Program-made: the position numbers and the translations under genes
Shown: positions 32,390 through 42,592 of the stretch, in pieces
Layout: every line of letters begins with the position of its first letter
Position numbering within the stretch: position 1 is the first letter of the stretch
NCBI RefSeq assembly: GCF_000315625.1
Contig: NW_005434671.1
Span: forward strand, 1-64,000
Origin: Guillardia theta CCMP2712
Lineage: Eukaryota; Cryptophyceae; Pyrenomonadales; Geminigeraceae
DNA length: 64,000 nt
Reading direction: 5' to 3'
The notes under the pieces: generated by a model
Told to the model about the DNA's origin: nothing
The model's database searches: none
What the model saw: only the letters and a program-made list of their open reading frames with translations

Positions 32390-32766
32390 CGATGCTCGGG
32401 GAAATGTTCATGACCGAAGGGGACGGAAGACTGGCACTTGTTGTTCCGCATCCTCTGAGCTGCTACTCGGCTCTACCAACAGAGGAATGCAATGTACTGA
32501 CATCTCGCCATGGTGCCATCGAACGTCTGCTGCTTCGCTCATTGCCCGGAACCTCTCGCATCACGCCCTTTCCCCCTCCAGGTCAACAAGCATGTTCTTG
32601 CAATTCCCCCACCGTTGGGGAACCGTTACATGGTATTCGGGAGGAACTTGCAACTTCAACCTTCAGCCAGTATGAGGCCCCCGCCTGCCTTTCATCGTCT
32701 GCGTGCTCGTCTGTTTCGACAGTATCCAGCTCGCATGGGGCTTGCCGTCCTCCTCGCTCGCGCAGG
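32390..32766 (+). CDS. Possible partial gene leading into the minisatellite
   Basis: From ATG at 32390 an open frame (MLGEMFM...PTEECN) can be spliced at 32493 to a strong polypyrimidine acceptor before 32582, giving VNKHVLAIPPPLGNRYMVFG and continuing to the edge of the 39-bp repeats. The joined sequence is protein-like, but I do not recognise it, and how the gene ends within the repeats is unclear. It may be truncated by expansion of the array. Confidence 0.35.
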
Positions 32767-33436
32767 GCAGACATTTACTCACAAGTCGAAATCAGAGTAG
32801 CCTATGCTGACATTTACACACAAGTCGAAATCAGAGTAGCCTATGCTGACATTTACACACAAGTCGAAATCAGAGTAGCCTATGCTGACATTTACACACA
32901 AGTCGAAATCAGAGTAGCCTATGCTGACATTTACACAAGAGTCGAAATCAGAGTAGCCTATGCTGACATTTACACAAGAGTCGAAATCAGAGTAGCCTAT
33001 GCTGACATTTACACACAAGTCGAAATCAGAGTAGCCTATGCTGACATTTACACACAAGTCGAAATCAGAGTAGCCTATGCTGACATTTACACACAAGTCG
33101 AAATCAGAGTAGCCTATGCTGACATTTACACACAAGTCGAAATCAGAGCAGCCTATGCTGACATTTACACACAAGTCGAAATCAGAGTAGCCTATGCTGA
33201 CATTTACACACAAGTCGAAATCAGAGTAGCCTATGCTGACATTTACACACAAGTCGAAATCAGAGTAGCCTATGCTGACATTTACACACAAGTCGAAATC
33301 AGAGTAGCCTATGCTGACATTTACACACAAGTCGAAATCAGAGTAGCCTATGCTGACATTTACACACAAGTCGAAATCAGAGTAGCCTATGCTGACATTT
33401 ACACACAAGTCGAAATCAGAGCAGCCTATGCTGACT
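32767..33436. repeat. 39-bp minisatellite, about 17 copies, open on both strands
   Basis: Seventeen copies of a 39-bp unit beginning GCTGACATTTACACACAAGT, nearly identical, with only isolated changes (ACAAGA for ACACAA, GTAGCC to GCAGCC). Because 39 is divisible by three, both strands have a stop-free frame throughout: ADIYTQVEIRVAY repeated on plus, and VSIGYSDFDLCVN on minus. Neither direction has a convincing start, so translation is unproven. Confidence 0.95.
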
Positions 33437-33504
33437 GAGCTACGAGGTGAGCCGGAGAGGAAGACCCAGAGCGAAGAGAGAAGGGGAGATGAGAGAGTCA
33501 AGTA

Positions 33505-36500
33505 TCATGAGTCAAACTCTGATACCCACGCTTGAGGAAGATATCGTTCCTGCGTGCCTCCTCCAGTGAGTCTGAGCGGCGCTTTGTTCTTGCCTTTTTC
33601 CTGTGGTCGATCTCTCTGCTGTCTCTGCCCTTCCTCGTCGCCTGTCTCCATGATCTCCGACATCTCATCTGGACTCGTGCGGTTCTGATGTCGTCCTGAA
33701 GAAGCAGTACGCAAGGAGTGTCTTCTGCTGAAGTCGAAGACAGCTTTGGCTCCCCGTGCAAGCTTGTCTCGCGTCCAGGTCACGGAGTTCTGTCTCACTC
33801 TCCTCACCCCCAGCATCTGCATCTGCTCCCTCTGCCGCTGCCGCTGCTGCAAGAATCCCAGCAGGCCCCCCATCTCCCGGTTGTTAGTCTTCTCGTCCCC
33901 GCTGAATTGGGGAGGAGGCGGAGCTGGATGGGTCGCGATCTGCGTGTCCTGCTCCTGCTGCGCTAGCTCAACTCTGTCGTGCAGGGGCTCTACATTTCCT
34001 TCCTCGACATTGTCAGCCCCCTACCAACCTCTTGTCAACATCTCAAGCCTCGTCGCAGCTTCCACCTGGTTCGTCGTCGTGCCTTTCTGCATGGCCTCGA
34101 AGAACTCCATGACGACTCTGTCCCCTCGGAACTGCATCAGCACCTCCTGACGCGTTCTCATGTTACTCTCTTGCCGCTTCATTCCACATGTTCAGCTGAC
34201 CTTAGGAACTTTGGCGCCATTCTGCAGCAGCAATCCAGCCATGGCCAGGTCCTTCTTCCTCATCGCGATCTCGAGCGCGAAGAAAGCTCGGCTGCGACAT
34301 GGTCATTGTCGTTCTCCTTTAGCTCCTGCTTACCGTTTCCTGACCTGCACGGTCGTTCCCTTCCTCTTCCCATCGACTTGCACGATGTCAACCCGATTGT
34401 TCGCCCAGGCTCCTCGACCTTCCCCGTCAAGTCAGGCAGGGCTCACTGAATGCTCTCGCTCACTTGACGCATAGTCAGGAGACGCGCCCAAAGCCAATGC
34501 GGCACGAGCAGCGACCAGGTTGCCTGTGAATACAGCCATGCACAGAGCTTCGCCCGTTTCGTGACAGCCTGCCAACATGTTATCACTTGGAGCTCACAAA
34601 GACTTCAGACCGATAGAATGCTCTAGAAGATCCTGTTAAGCGCAAGCCCATCAGATGAAAGTGCAGTGTCATACTTCTACTACTTGCCTGAAGTAAGATA
34701 TAGTTGAAGGAGCTCCTGATGAGATTGAAAAAGGAGAGAAGAATTGAGCTTATCAAAATCGTACCACCTAGACATGTTTTGCAATCAGCGTTGGCACTTG
34801 TTTGTACTTTTTAGATCACTTAGACCATCCAGTTCGTACGCAGGTATCGTTTGCCAAGCTCGCAATTGGATGAGTGATTGTGGAAAACTTTGAAAGAGGG
34901 AGCAGAAGAACGAAAGTACTAGGGAGTTCACAGATATTCCTTCTCGCATGAATTTCGCAAAGTCTTGAAAGTTCTGGTGACAAATTCCAAATCTGAAAGC
35001 TATCTCAAGGGAAGTGAGGAACAAGTATGTAGCTCACGGAGCAAGGGGGCAAGAAAGGATAGCGAAAAGCTCTAGTAGAGTTCCACTGTCCCCACTGTCA
35101 GCTCTTGGATCACGATCTTCACCGCAGTCAAAGACCTGTGTGCCACGTCGTCGAGAAATTCAAGTCTCTCATGCTCGTCAATGCTCATCATGTCTGCTAA
35201 CGATGCGCCATGGCAGAACCCGAACTTGTCAATATCAAGCGCTCCGAACCCTGAGGACAGATGTAAAAACACCTTTCCTCCCATCGAGGTTCCCACCTGC
35301 AGTGAAGGCGGCGACTGAAGGACCGATGACCGGGAGCCACAGGAGCATTCCTCTTCCAACTGAGAGCGGAGCAGACACCTACTCCGAGTCATATCATAGT
35401 CATATCAGGTGTTGAGTCATATCATAGTCATATCAGGTGTTGGGTAGGAGGCGTACCTTCGAGGCCCACCACCAGTAGGCTACGACATAGAATCGCCAAG
35501 AGAGGATCTGAAAGAAGAGGGACAGCACAAACCACCAGCGATGACCCCCATGCGCCCACATGACTAGCTGGTACGAATTCAAGTCAGTTCCCCCTGGTCC
35601 CGTGACCGAAGTTTGCGTCGCTTACCACAGCCAAGTCAAGGAAGAGGTCCAGCCCTGCAACACTCTTACATCCTTGGGCCCTCAGCGGGCATAGAGTACC
35701 TGGCATTAACGAGAAGAACGCCAGGAGAGGGCGGAAACAAGCGAATCTATAGCGATAAACGATGAGGCATATGACAATGATAGTGCTTTCAAGAACCTTG
35801 CTCGAATACAACTGTATCGAACCCTCTTGTGCTTCATCTTGAGCTCCGTGAGCGACTTGGTGAGGTCTCCTGAGATGGAGTCCACATCACTCCTATTCTC
35901 AAGGACAGCTCCTGCAGCCGACAGTCATGCGAGTTTCGAGTTGCCCTCCTCACTCACGCGTCCTGAACAGCATCGACATAAAGATAATGGTGCCCAGTAG
36001 AGCGTCAAACCCTAGTAGTGCCCATCCTATTTTACACCTACATACCATGGGTCAGATGCCTCCAGCTCAAGCTCCAGTAGGAGCATGCTCGGACCTCAGA
36101 CGCGTCTCTTGCCCAAGCTGCCAGATTTGCTTCAGGAACAGATAGAATCTGTTGGTGCCTTGATAGTGGCTGATCTCAGGGAAGAAAGACTTGGTGTAGT
36201 TGTAGTTGGTGGCGTTGGTTTCCCATATCAGAATGCAGTCAACACGTGCTGCAGCCGAGTGAATGAATCATCGACGAGCTCACATACTCTCACCGTCGGC
36301 AACTGGATCGCGGAATGAAATGAATGAAAAGACGATGACAGACAGGATGGTGGACACGGTGCCTGCATGGCGTCAGTGAACGAAGCAAGCAGACGGCATG
36401 ACTGACAGCAAGAGGTCAAGAAAGCGATCCAGGTGTCATCCTTCCAGTCAATCTCCAACTTGTGGATTTCATACTGTTTGGCGATGTCTTCTTTTCTCAT
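33505..36500 (-). CDS. Multi-pass membrane protein with C-terminal ankyrin-like repeats
   Basis: A mosaic of roughly 17 short exons on the minus strand, reconstructed by splice logic from ATG 36500 (MRKEDIAKQYEIHKLEIDWK). Hydrophobic segments include TVSTILSVIVFSFISF, ALLGTIIFMSMLF, FACFRPLLAFFSLM, GHRWWFVLSLFFQILSW, LLWLPVIGPSVAAF and GTILISSILLSFFNLI. Soluble loops lie between them. The pattern recalls XK-related scramblase-like proteins or other polytopic channels, but no signature is decisive. Then come ankyrin-like helices (ALCMAVFTGNLVAARAALALGA, LEIAMRKKDLAMAGLLLQNGA) and a disordered tail ending at 33505. One intron near 34687 starts with GC. Exon edges are approximate. A perfect 28-bp tandem duplication lies in an intron at 35386-35441. 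Confidence 0.55.
35386..35441. repeat. 28-bp tandem duplication
   Basis: Two perfect adjacent copies of a 28-bp unit beginning GAGTCATATCATAGTCATAT, inside a presumed intron of the membrane-protein gene. The perfection suggests a recent event. Confidence 0.95.
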
Positions 36501-36834
36501 CGCTCCTGATACTTCTGTCGAGCTCTTCTCAGCTCTCCCTTGCAATCTCAGGTCAAGACAAGTCCAGCAGGCCGGCTGAGAGTCTCCTGCTCGAGCTCTT
36601 GCTCGGCAATGCCTCCAGGTGATCGATCGCATCGACCATCGTCGAACAACGCCTGGCAACTAGTCATACTCGGACTGATCTGCCGTTGTGACAATAGGTC
36701 ATTCTTTTTAAGTTTTTTTAGGTTTAGGAGATGTCACCGCATGGCTGAGGCAGGTGGCGGAGGCAGGTGGCGGGAGGAAGGGAGGGGGTTAGAGGGTAGG
36801 GAGGAGGAGGCGAAGTGAAGCAAGTCGAGGAGTG

Positions 36835-39157
36835 ATGGCGCCAGTGGAGGCTCAGGACGGCTTGCGAGTGGTGGGATACAATCTTCCTCCTCGCATCGGG
36901 TACAAAGTCAAGCTGACGAAACAAGGTCTTGCCAGTCATCCTGCTTAGTGCATGCTCATGATTGTGTTGACAGGCGAACAGTCGTTTGACGAAGTTTACC
37001 ACAAGATCTCAGGAGGGCGCGAAGGAACGATCACTGATGTCAGAGAAGACGGTCAGATCTGTACAGTTCGATGGGCCCCCGGTGAGGACGAGCATCAATA
37101 CCGTACAGGTTCCTGGCCCCTTACCCTCGAGTGCGTCTCTGAAACCTCTGGCAGGAAAATTCGGGAGATTCGAGCTCTACTGTGCAGCAGACATGGAGCA
37201 AAGGATGAGCAACCCATTTGAAAGGGATCTGCTGAAAACTGAAAACCTCCCCATTCAAGATTCAAATGTGGAACCAAGTCTTGAAAGCCTTTTTGGCAAG
37301 GAGAAATCCTTTGAGCCAGGCCAACAAGAGGATGGTAAGAGAAATGAAGCTTCTCTCAGTCTTCTTCCATCGAGGATCTCAGAATCCTTGGCTCCACCGG
37401 CCTCGCTCAATTCGAAAGCCGAAGACGCGAACAGACCTTCTAGCAACGCGCTGTTGCCAACCTTCAGCGATGCTGCTGTGACGCAAGGAAGCAGTGCAAG
37501 AACTCGCTACAAGAACCCGCTCAACAAGTCCTCCCTGGCGCAGAGCGAGACCATCTCCTTGTCTGGCAGCATCTCCAACGGAGGGATCAAGAAGGAAGAA
37601 GCCCTGGTAGCTGGTAGACCGCCAGTGAAGAAGTTGACAATCGTAGACAGTCCAGAAGTATGCAGGCCTGCAGATCAGTCCAGCAAGGGTTCACCTGATG
37701 TGAAGTCACCCGAGCTCGAGCTGGCAGCTGAGAAACCGAAACCTCAGTCTCTCGTGTCCATGGTTGTCAAGAATCCGTTGCGACAAGGGCTGGAGTGGGC
37801 AGAGAGCAAAAAAGTGACAGAGGACCAGGAGCATCAGCAGTCTCAGACTGATCCTTCGCTCATGACAATCCTGGTCAAGAGGCCGCTGAGAATGGGCCTT
37901 GAGCTGGCAGATACGATGACTGAGCAGGCCCAACAAGACCAACGGACAAGTCCCTCCCTGATCTCCCGCGTCATCAAGCAGCCCATTCGAAACTCTGGTC
38001 TCGTCATGCCCGAAGAAACCTCGAACGGGAATCAAGAGCCTTCGCTTCTCACTGTCGTCATCAAACGCCCACTGCAGCAGTTTGTCTGGGGTCCTTCTGG
38101 CAGCCTTGAAACCGGAAAAGACAGCAAGGAGGACTCAATTGTGACTGAGATAATGACGGGCGTCGAGCAAGATGACGAGCACTGGAACTTTGGGGTTCCG
38201 AAGCAGAACACCGAGATCGAATCATCGACAGACAATGATAGCCAAGATGCCGCTCTTGCCCATGCCGGTGAAGGTCAAAGGATTGAGGGAACAACGGACA
38301 TGAATGAAGATGGTCTACAAAAGATTGATGAGGACATGGAGTATGACCCAGACACCATGATGCCTGTCAGGAAGGGACCTCTCGGTCAGGATGAGGAAGA
38401 GGAAGAGATGGAACTTGACCCTGATACCTTGATGCCCATCCCCAAGAAGAAAGTACAGCAGCTGCAGGCCGCCAAACTTCCAAATTTTTCTTCGTTCCGT
38501 GCAAGAAAGCTGATTGGAGCCAACACCAAGCCTCCGACAGCGAAGGTAAGTGCTCCCTCTCCTGCTCTCTTTTCAAGACTCTTGCAGCTTATCACTGCTT
38601 CTGTCAACGGGGAAGTCGACGACATGGAGACCCTTGACGACACCGCAAGCGTGTTCTCGTCCTCAACCAGAGTGTCTGAAGCCGCCCTCAGAGCACAGGT
38701 GGTATGCCAGCTGTACTCCTCCCGCCTGACGTCCACCAGATTTACGCTACGATCCCAAGGAATGACGAGCTGCCGTCTGAGTTGACCCAAACCTTCGAGA
38801 ATGTCAGGAAGCTCAACTCGGTAAGAGTTTCCTTTTCCACCACCACCACCACCACCACCGCCGCCACGATACACTGCACCTACCAGTCACCACCTCCTCT
38901 TCCTCCTTGATCTCCTCCGCCTCTCCTCCCTGCTTATCCTCTGGCTCTGACTTCCGTATCAGTCCACATACTCACCGGGTAACAAGCTCATGGGAGGTCT
39001 GGACTCCTTCGAAGGGCATCTACGCGCCAGCACTGTCAGGAGGTCAGCAGCTGTCAAGCCAGCGAAGGCGAAGGACCCGAAGGATACTGATCACGTTGAG
39101 GAGATCGTTGAAGGGGTTTCGAAATTCTTCAACTCTCACAGGAACACTGAATGGTAG
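36835..39157 (+). CDS. MIB/HERC2-like domain protein with four internal repeats
   Basis: Seven exons (36835-36925, 36974-37108, 37155-38545, 38588-38698, 38740-38820, 38963-39157, and the joins between them in phase) give about 667 residues. The N-terminal 100 residues contain GREGTITDVREDGQICTVRW and, across an intron, QYRTGKFGRFELYCAAD, the same MIB/HERC2 pattern as at 7130-7300. The middle is disordered but carries four spaced repeats of the type SLxxxVxKxPLRxGLE (SMVVKNPLRQGLEWAE, TILVKRPLRMGLELAD, SRVIKQPIRNSG, TVVIKRPLQQ). A pair of EYDPDTMMP/ELDPDTLMP motifs follows. No enzymatic domain is seen. It is probably a scaffold; partners are unknown. The start is the first ATG after a purine-rich leader. 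Confidence 0.65.
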
Positions 39158-39230
39158 TCACCACTTGTAGCTCAACTCATGTACATTAAAAATGTGACCG
39201 TCAGTCTACCGTGACTACTCCCTTTCCCAG

Positions 39231-39417
39231 CTGTCCTCGTACTGATTTCTAACTTAACTTTGAGTAAAAGGGTCCTGATTGTCCTCGTTCTGATTCAAAG
39301 TTTAACTTAACTTTGAGCAAAGAAAGGACCTCAGTCGAAGGCCCGGGCCCGAACTAGCCTGTTCTCCGATTCGGAGCCCTCGGAGGCCCGGACTGACCTG
39401 TTTACTCAAAGTTAAGT
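39231..39417. repeat. Cluster of TTTACTCAAAGTTAA-type repeats around a GC-rich core
   Basis: Two direct copies (39231-39270, 39273-39322) of the TGTCCTCGT-CTGAT...TTAACTTTGAG motif and one reversed copy (39401-39417) enclose about 75 bp containing GGCCCGGGCCC. The inverted outer motifs make the block look like a small non-autonomous element. Confidence 0.8.
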
Positions 39418-39752
39418 GCCACGGATCATGGCGGGCTGCTGTGGATGGGCGCATCGTCGATGGCGAATGACGGCCACAGCGAGCATGAAGTAAGAGAGAC
39501 ATGAGAGACAGTTCATGTAGTATGAAGCTGCTGCTCAAGTGTCATGACGCTGTGTGAGAGGAAGGACGCTGCTTGCTGTTTCTGAACTCTTCAACTGTTC
39601 TTCTCACTCGCCCCAAACCTGTCACGATGACAGCAGTATCGACGTGTCTTGTTGATATTGGCCTTGTCGTTCACATGACATCTTGGAATGTTTTTTCTGA
39701 CACGTTCAAGACGTTCGAAGCTTGAGAGGTCTATATTGAACGCTGCGATCTG

Positions 39753-42500
39753 ATGGATATCAAGATTCCCAGTCCCTTCCTCACTCTCACCATGTTGCTC
39801 TTGCATTGCTACAAGGCAAACGAAAGAGAGGGTCCCTTCCAGCTCTATCAATCCTGTATGAGATTGAGATCGCTCCGAGGTCTTTTTCTGCGTGGAGGGT
39901 TTGAAGGACGTTGGCTGGAGGAGTGTATGGAAGATAGGATCTGTCCTGAGGAGCGAGAGCCTCTACATGACAGGTTCAGGATGGGAGGGGGGATCGCTGA
40001 GTGCGCTCGAGTTCTGGACCTGCTCGAGCCTCTGTGGCAGAGAAACAAGTCCTTCACACAGACGAATCAAACGTTGTTCAGGCCGATGCTGCGAGGCGAT
40101 TGGAAGGGAAAACCGCTAGCCCTTGCAGACGGACTTGAGATGTACACTCGGTCTGGGGCAGCGAAGAGGTACAACTACTTTGTTAGCGGGAGAGTTCCGT
40201 TCCGACAAGCCACGGCCTACAGGCTGAATGCGATGGGAGAGCTGACAACGGTCAACATGACGGAGGTTGAAGAGCTGGATGCAATGTATGGAAGCGGAGG
40301 AAAACCGGGATGGCTGGGTTGGGGGGCAGTTTCTATTGAAAAGCTGGCCAGATGGTTGCGAAGGCGGGAGGAGTTGGATGAAGATGTGGAGAGAGAGAAG
40401 AATGACTTTGAGAGACGAGGTTGGCTCCCCATCCTGTCGAAGCCCGACGAGATCCCTGGAGCCGAAGAAGCCTTTCTGGAGAAGTACAAACTTGTGCTGA
40501 ATGAGATGGCAAAGAAGAATGTCTCAGGCCTTGCTAACTCGTCGAGCATTCTCTTCGGAACCTCTTTCAATACTGCAAAACAGGTTGGCAGGAAGGTGAG
40601 GTCTTCCTGGACGGCAGACGAAGACCGTATTTTGATCGACCTTCACTCTCAATACGGAAATGAATGGAAGAAAATCTCTGCCAAATTTCCGGATAGGTCT
40701 TACAACGCCGTCAAGAATCGATGGGAGAAGCTAGTGAAGAGAGATCCCTCGCTTATTGCAGACGCAAGATTCTTGAAGATTCTTCCTCCTGGTGCTGATG
40801 AGGAAACTAAGCAGCGAGGTCAAGAACAAGGTCTGGTTGATATGCCGAGCAATCTTACAGGTTGGAAAGAGAACCAAAGAAGGAATGCAACGATTGTCAA
40901 CTTCTCTTCTATCCGCATCCCGGACTTGAACATGGAAGCAGATAGGATCTCAATACAAAAGCAGCAGCTTAAAGAGAAGGTTACGCAGATCGTGCGGTCA
41001 AGCAACTTGAAGTTTGACCCGAGGGAGTACAACCGTTCTGAACTCACGCAAACAGACATGCTGAAAGCCATTCTCATCAATCACGAGCAGAAGTTGCTCA
41101 ACATCTCGCAGAGAGAGATGGACCGGCTCAACCTCGTGCCCGACGAGCAAATCAAGAAGCTCAAGCAACAGCTAGAAGAGCTCAACGTGGACACCCAGGG
41201 CAGTGACAATTTGTTACGTGAGGTGCTAGCGGAATCAGAGTATGCAGATGATCCGTTGCATGCAGCTCTCAACAGAATCTACCACAAGTTCATCACCGTA
41301 GCTGACAACCTTGAAATGCTCAGGGAAGAGGAACGACACCAGAGGAATGTCGCAGCATTCGAAGCCCTCGAGAACGCGGTCGTGGAGAGACAGCTGCGAA
41401 ATGTCTCGCTGGTCCTCTTTAAGAAGGTGAACGGCCATCTCGTCCCTGACGAGCTTGACCCGTTCAACTGGACGTCCAACCGCAAGCGCTTCCTCGTCGA
41501 CGTCGATCCTCGTGTCGAACAGGGCGTGCCGACTGAGTACGACAGGAAGGAAGTCTGGATCGATTACGAAGAGTCGAAGCGGGAAGCTGCCGGGCTGAAG
41601 CCGAGATGGTATCGACTGAGAGAGCATGTAGCCGAGCAAGAGGCTGCTGTGAACGCGTCGCAGCGAGGAAGTCTGGAGCAGGTGATGAGGCAGTACGTGG
41701 AAAGGCAGGAGACGGAAGAGGAGGTACGTGAAGTTGAGCGAGCGATTTTCTCCGACAAGAACTACGAGGAGCTGCTACGCAAGGAAGGGATCGCCGTACC
41801 CCCCGAGTACAGGAGGAGGACGTTCACTCAAGGAGGTCCGAACCCCAACGCCAAGGACGGGTGGCAATACGGAGACTGTCACTACCCCTACAACCCTTCT
41901 CCCTTCGAGCACTGTGTCGATGCGCGATACCTCGACCGGTCAGAGCTCGTCAAGGCAAAGGAGCATGTGAAGAATGTCTTGACAACAAAGCGGCCCAAGA
42001 GTATGACAACAAACCATTCGATGCCATGGCGGCAGCAGCCGTTCTTCAGGCGCATGCTAAGGCTTGCGCAAGGCAGTAACTCCAGCTCCGCCAATCCTAA
42101 CCCCGGACCAGAGAGTTTTAAACAAGTCAAGAAGGTGAAATTTGGGACAGGCAGCGAATCTTTCATGAAAGAGAAAGAAAACTTTGTCAGAAAGTTCTCG
42201 ACCGTATCAGGGCAACACAACAGACGGAGCCGGCCGGCACCCCAAACGCTGAAATCTAACGAAGCAGATAACGATCGACGAGCGTTGAGACTGCTTGCTG
42301 ATGGTCTGCGAAGGTCATGGGACACAGAGAAAGACTTGGGTGCTCACAAGGAAGACAAGAATGTGAGCTATGGGGATGACAATAAGCAAAATGTTGGTGC
42401 AGAACAGGAGAGAGATGAGGAACAAGATATCGAGATGGCAGACGGGTCTGTTTGTTTCACGATTTGTTGCACTCTTACACTCAATGCAGGCCAAACGTGA
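39753..42500 (+). CDS. Myb/SANT-domain protein with hydrophobic N-terminus
   Basis: A 915-residue frame. Residues about 282-330 (RSSWTADEDRILIDLHSQYG...KNRWEKLVKRD) form one clear Myb/SANT-type helix-turn-helix with its spaced Trp residues. The rest is charged and helical, with no other domain I recognise. The N-terminus contains SPFLTLTMLLLHCYKA, a possible signal peptide, and the protein has about 15 N-glycosylation sequons (such as NQT, NMT, NVS, NWT), well above chance. Both point to entry into the ER, odd for a nuclear factor. The frame's last 18 codons (SVCFTICCTLTLNAGQT) look like read-through intron: splicing 42446-42567 would instead join it in phase to the next gene. Confidence 0.7.
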   Translation: MDIKIPSPFLTLTMLLLHCYKANEREGPFQLYQSCMRLRSLRGLFLRGGFEGRWLEECMEDRICPEEREPLHDRFRMGGGIAECARVLDLLEPLWQRNKSFTQTNQTLFRPMLRGDWKGKPLALADGLEMYTRSGAAKRYNYFVSGRVPFRQATAYRLNAMGELTTVNMTEVEELDAMYGSGGKPGWLGWGAVSIEKLARWLRRREELDEDVEREKNDFERRGWLPILSKPDEIPGAEEAFLEKYKLVLNEMAKKNVSGLANSSSILFGTSFNTAKQVGRKVRSSWTADEDRILIDLHSQYGNEWKKISAKFPDRSYNAVKNRWEKLVKRDPSLIADARFLKILPPGADEETKQRGQEQGLVDMPSNLTGWKENQRRNATIVNFSSIRIPDLNMEADRISIQKQQLKEKVTQIVRSSNLKFDPREYNRSELTQTDMLKAILINHEQKLLNISQREMDRLNLVPDEQIKKLKQQLEELNVDTQGSDNLLREVLAESEYADDPLHAALNRIYHKFITVADNLEMLREEERHQRNVAAFEALENAVVERQLRNVSLVLFKKVNGHLVPDELDPFNWTSNRKRFLVDVDPRVEQGVPTEYDRKEVWIDYEESKREAAGLKPRWYRLREHVAEQEAAVNASQRGSLEQVMRQYVERQETEEEVREVERAIFSDKNYEELLRKEGIAVPPEYRRRTFTQGGPNPNAKDGWQYGDCHYPYNPSPFEHCVDARYLDRSELVKAKEHVKNVLTTKRPKSMTTNHSMPWRQQPFFRRMLRLAQGSNSSSANPNPGPESFKQVKKVKFGTGSESFMKEKENFVRKFSTVSGQHNRRSRPAPQTLKSNEADNDRRALRLLADGLRRSWDTEKDLGAHKEDKNVSYGDDNKQNVGAEQERDEEQDIEMADGSVCFTICCTLTLNAGQT

Positions 42501-42592
42501 CAGTTGTCAAGCCTTTTAATTTGTTTGTTTCCTCCTGCCCTCCTCACTGTTCTCATTTGGTTTGCAGGACCAGAGCTGAAAGGATCTACTAC

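Noticed and set aside
32779-33501. 240-codon minus-strand repeat protein
   Set aside because: Consists almost wholly of the 39-bp minisatellite read backward; an open frame follows automatically from the unit length, so no gene is claimed.
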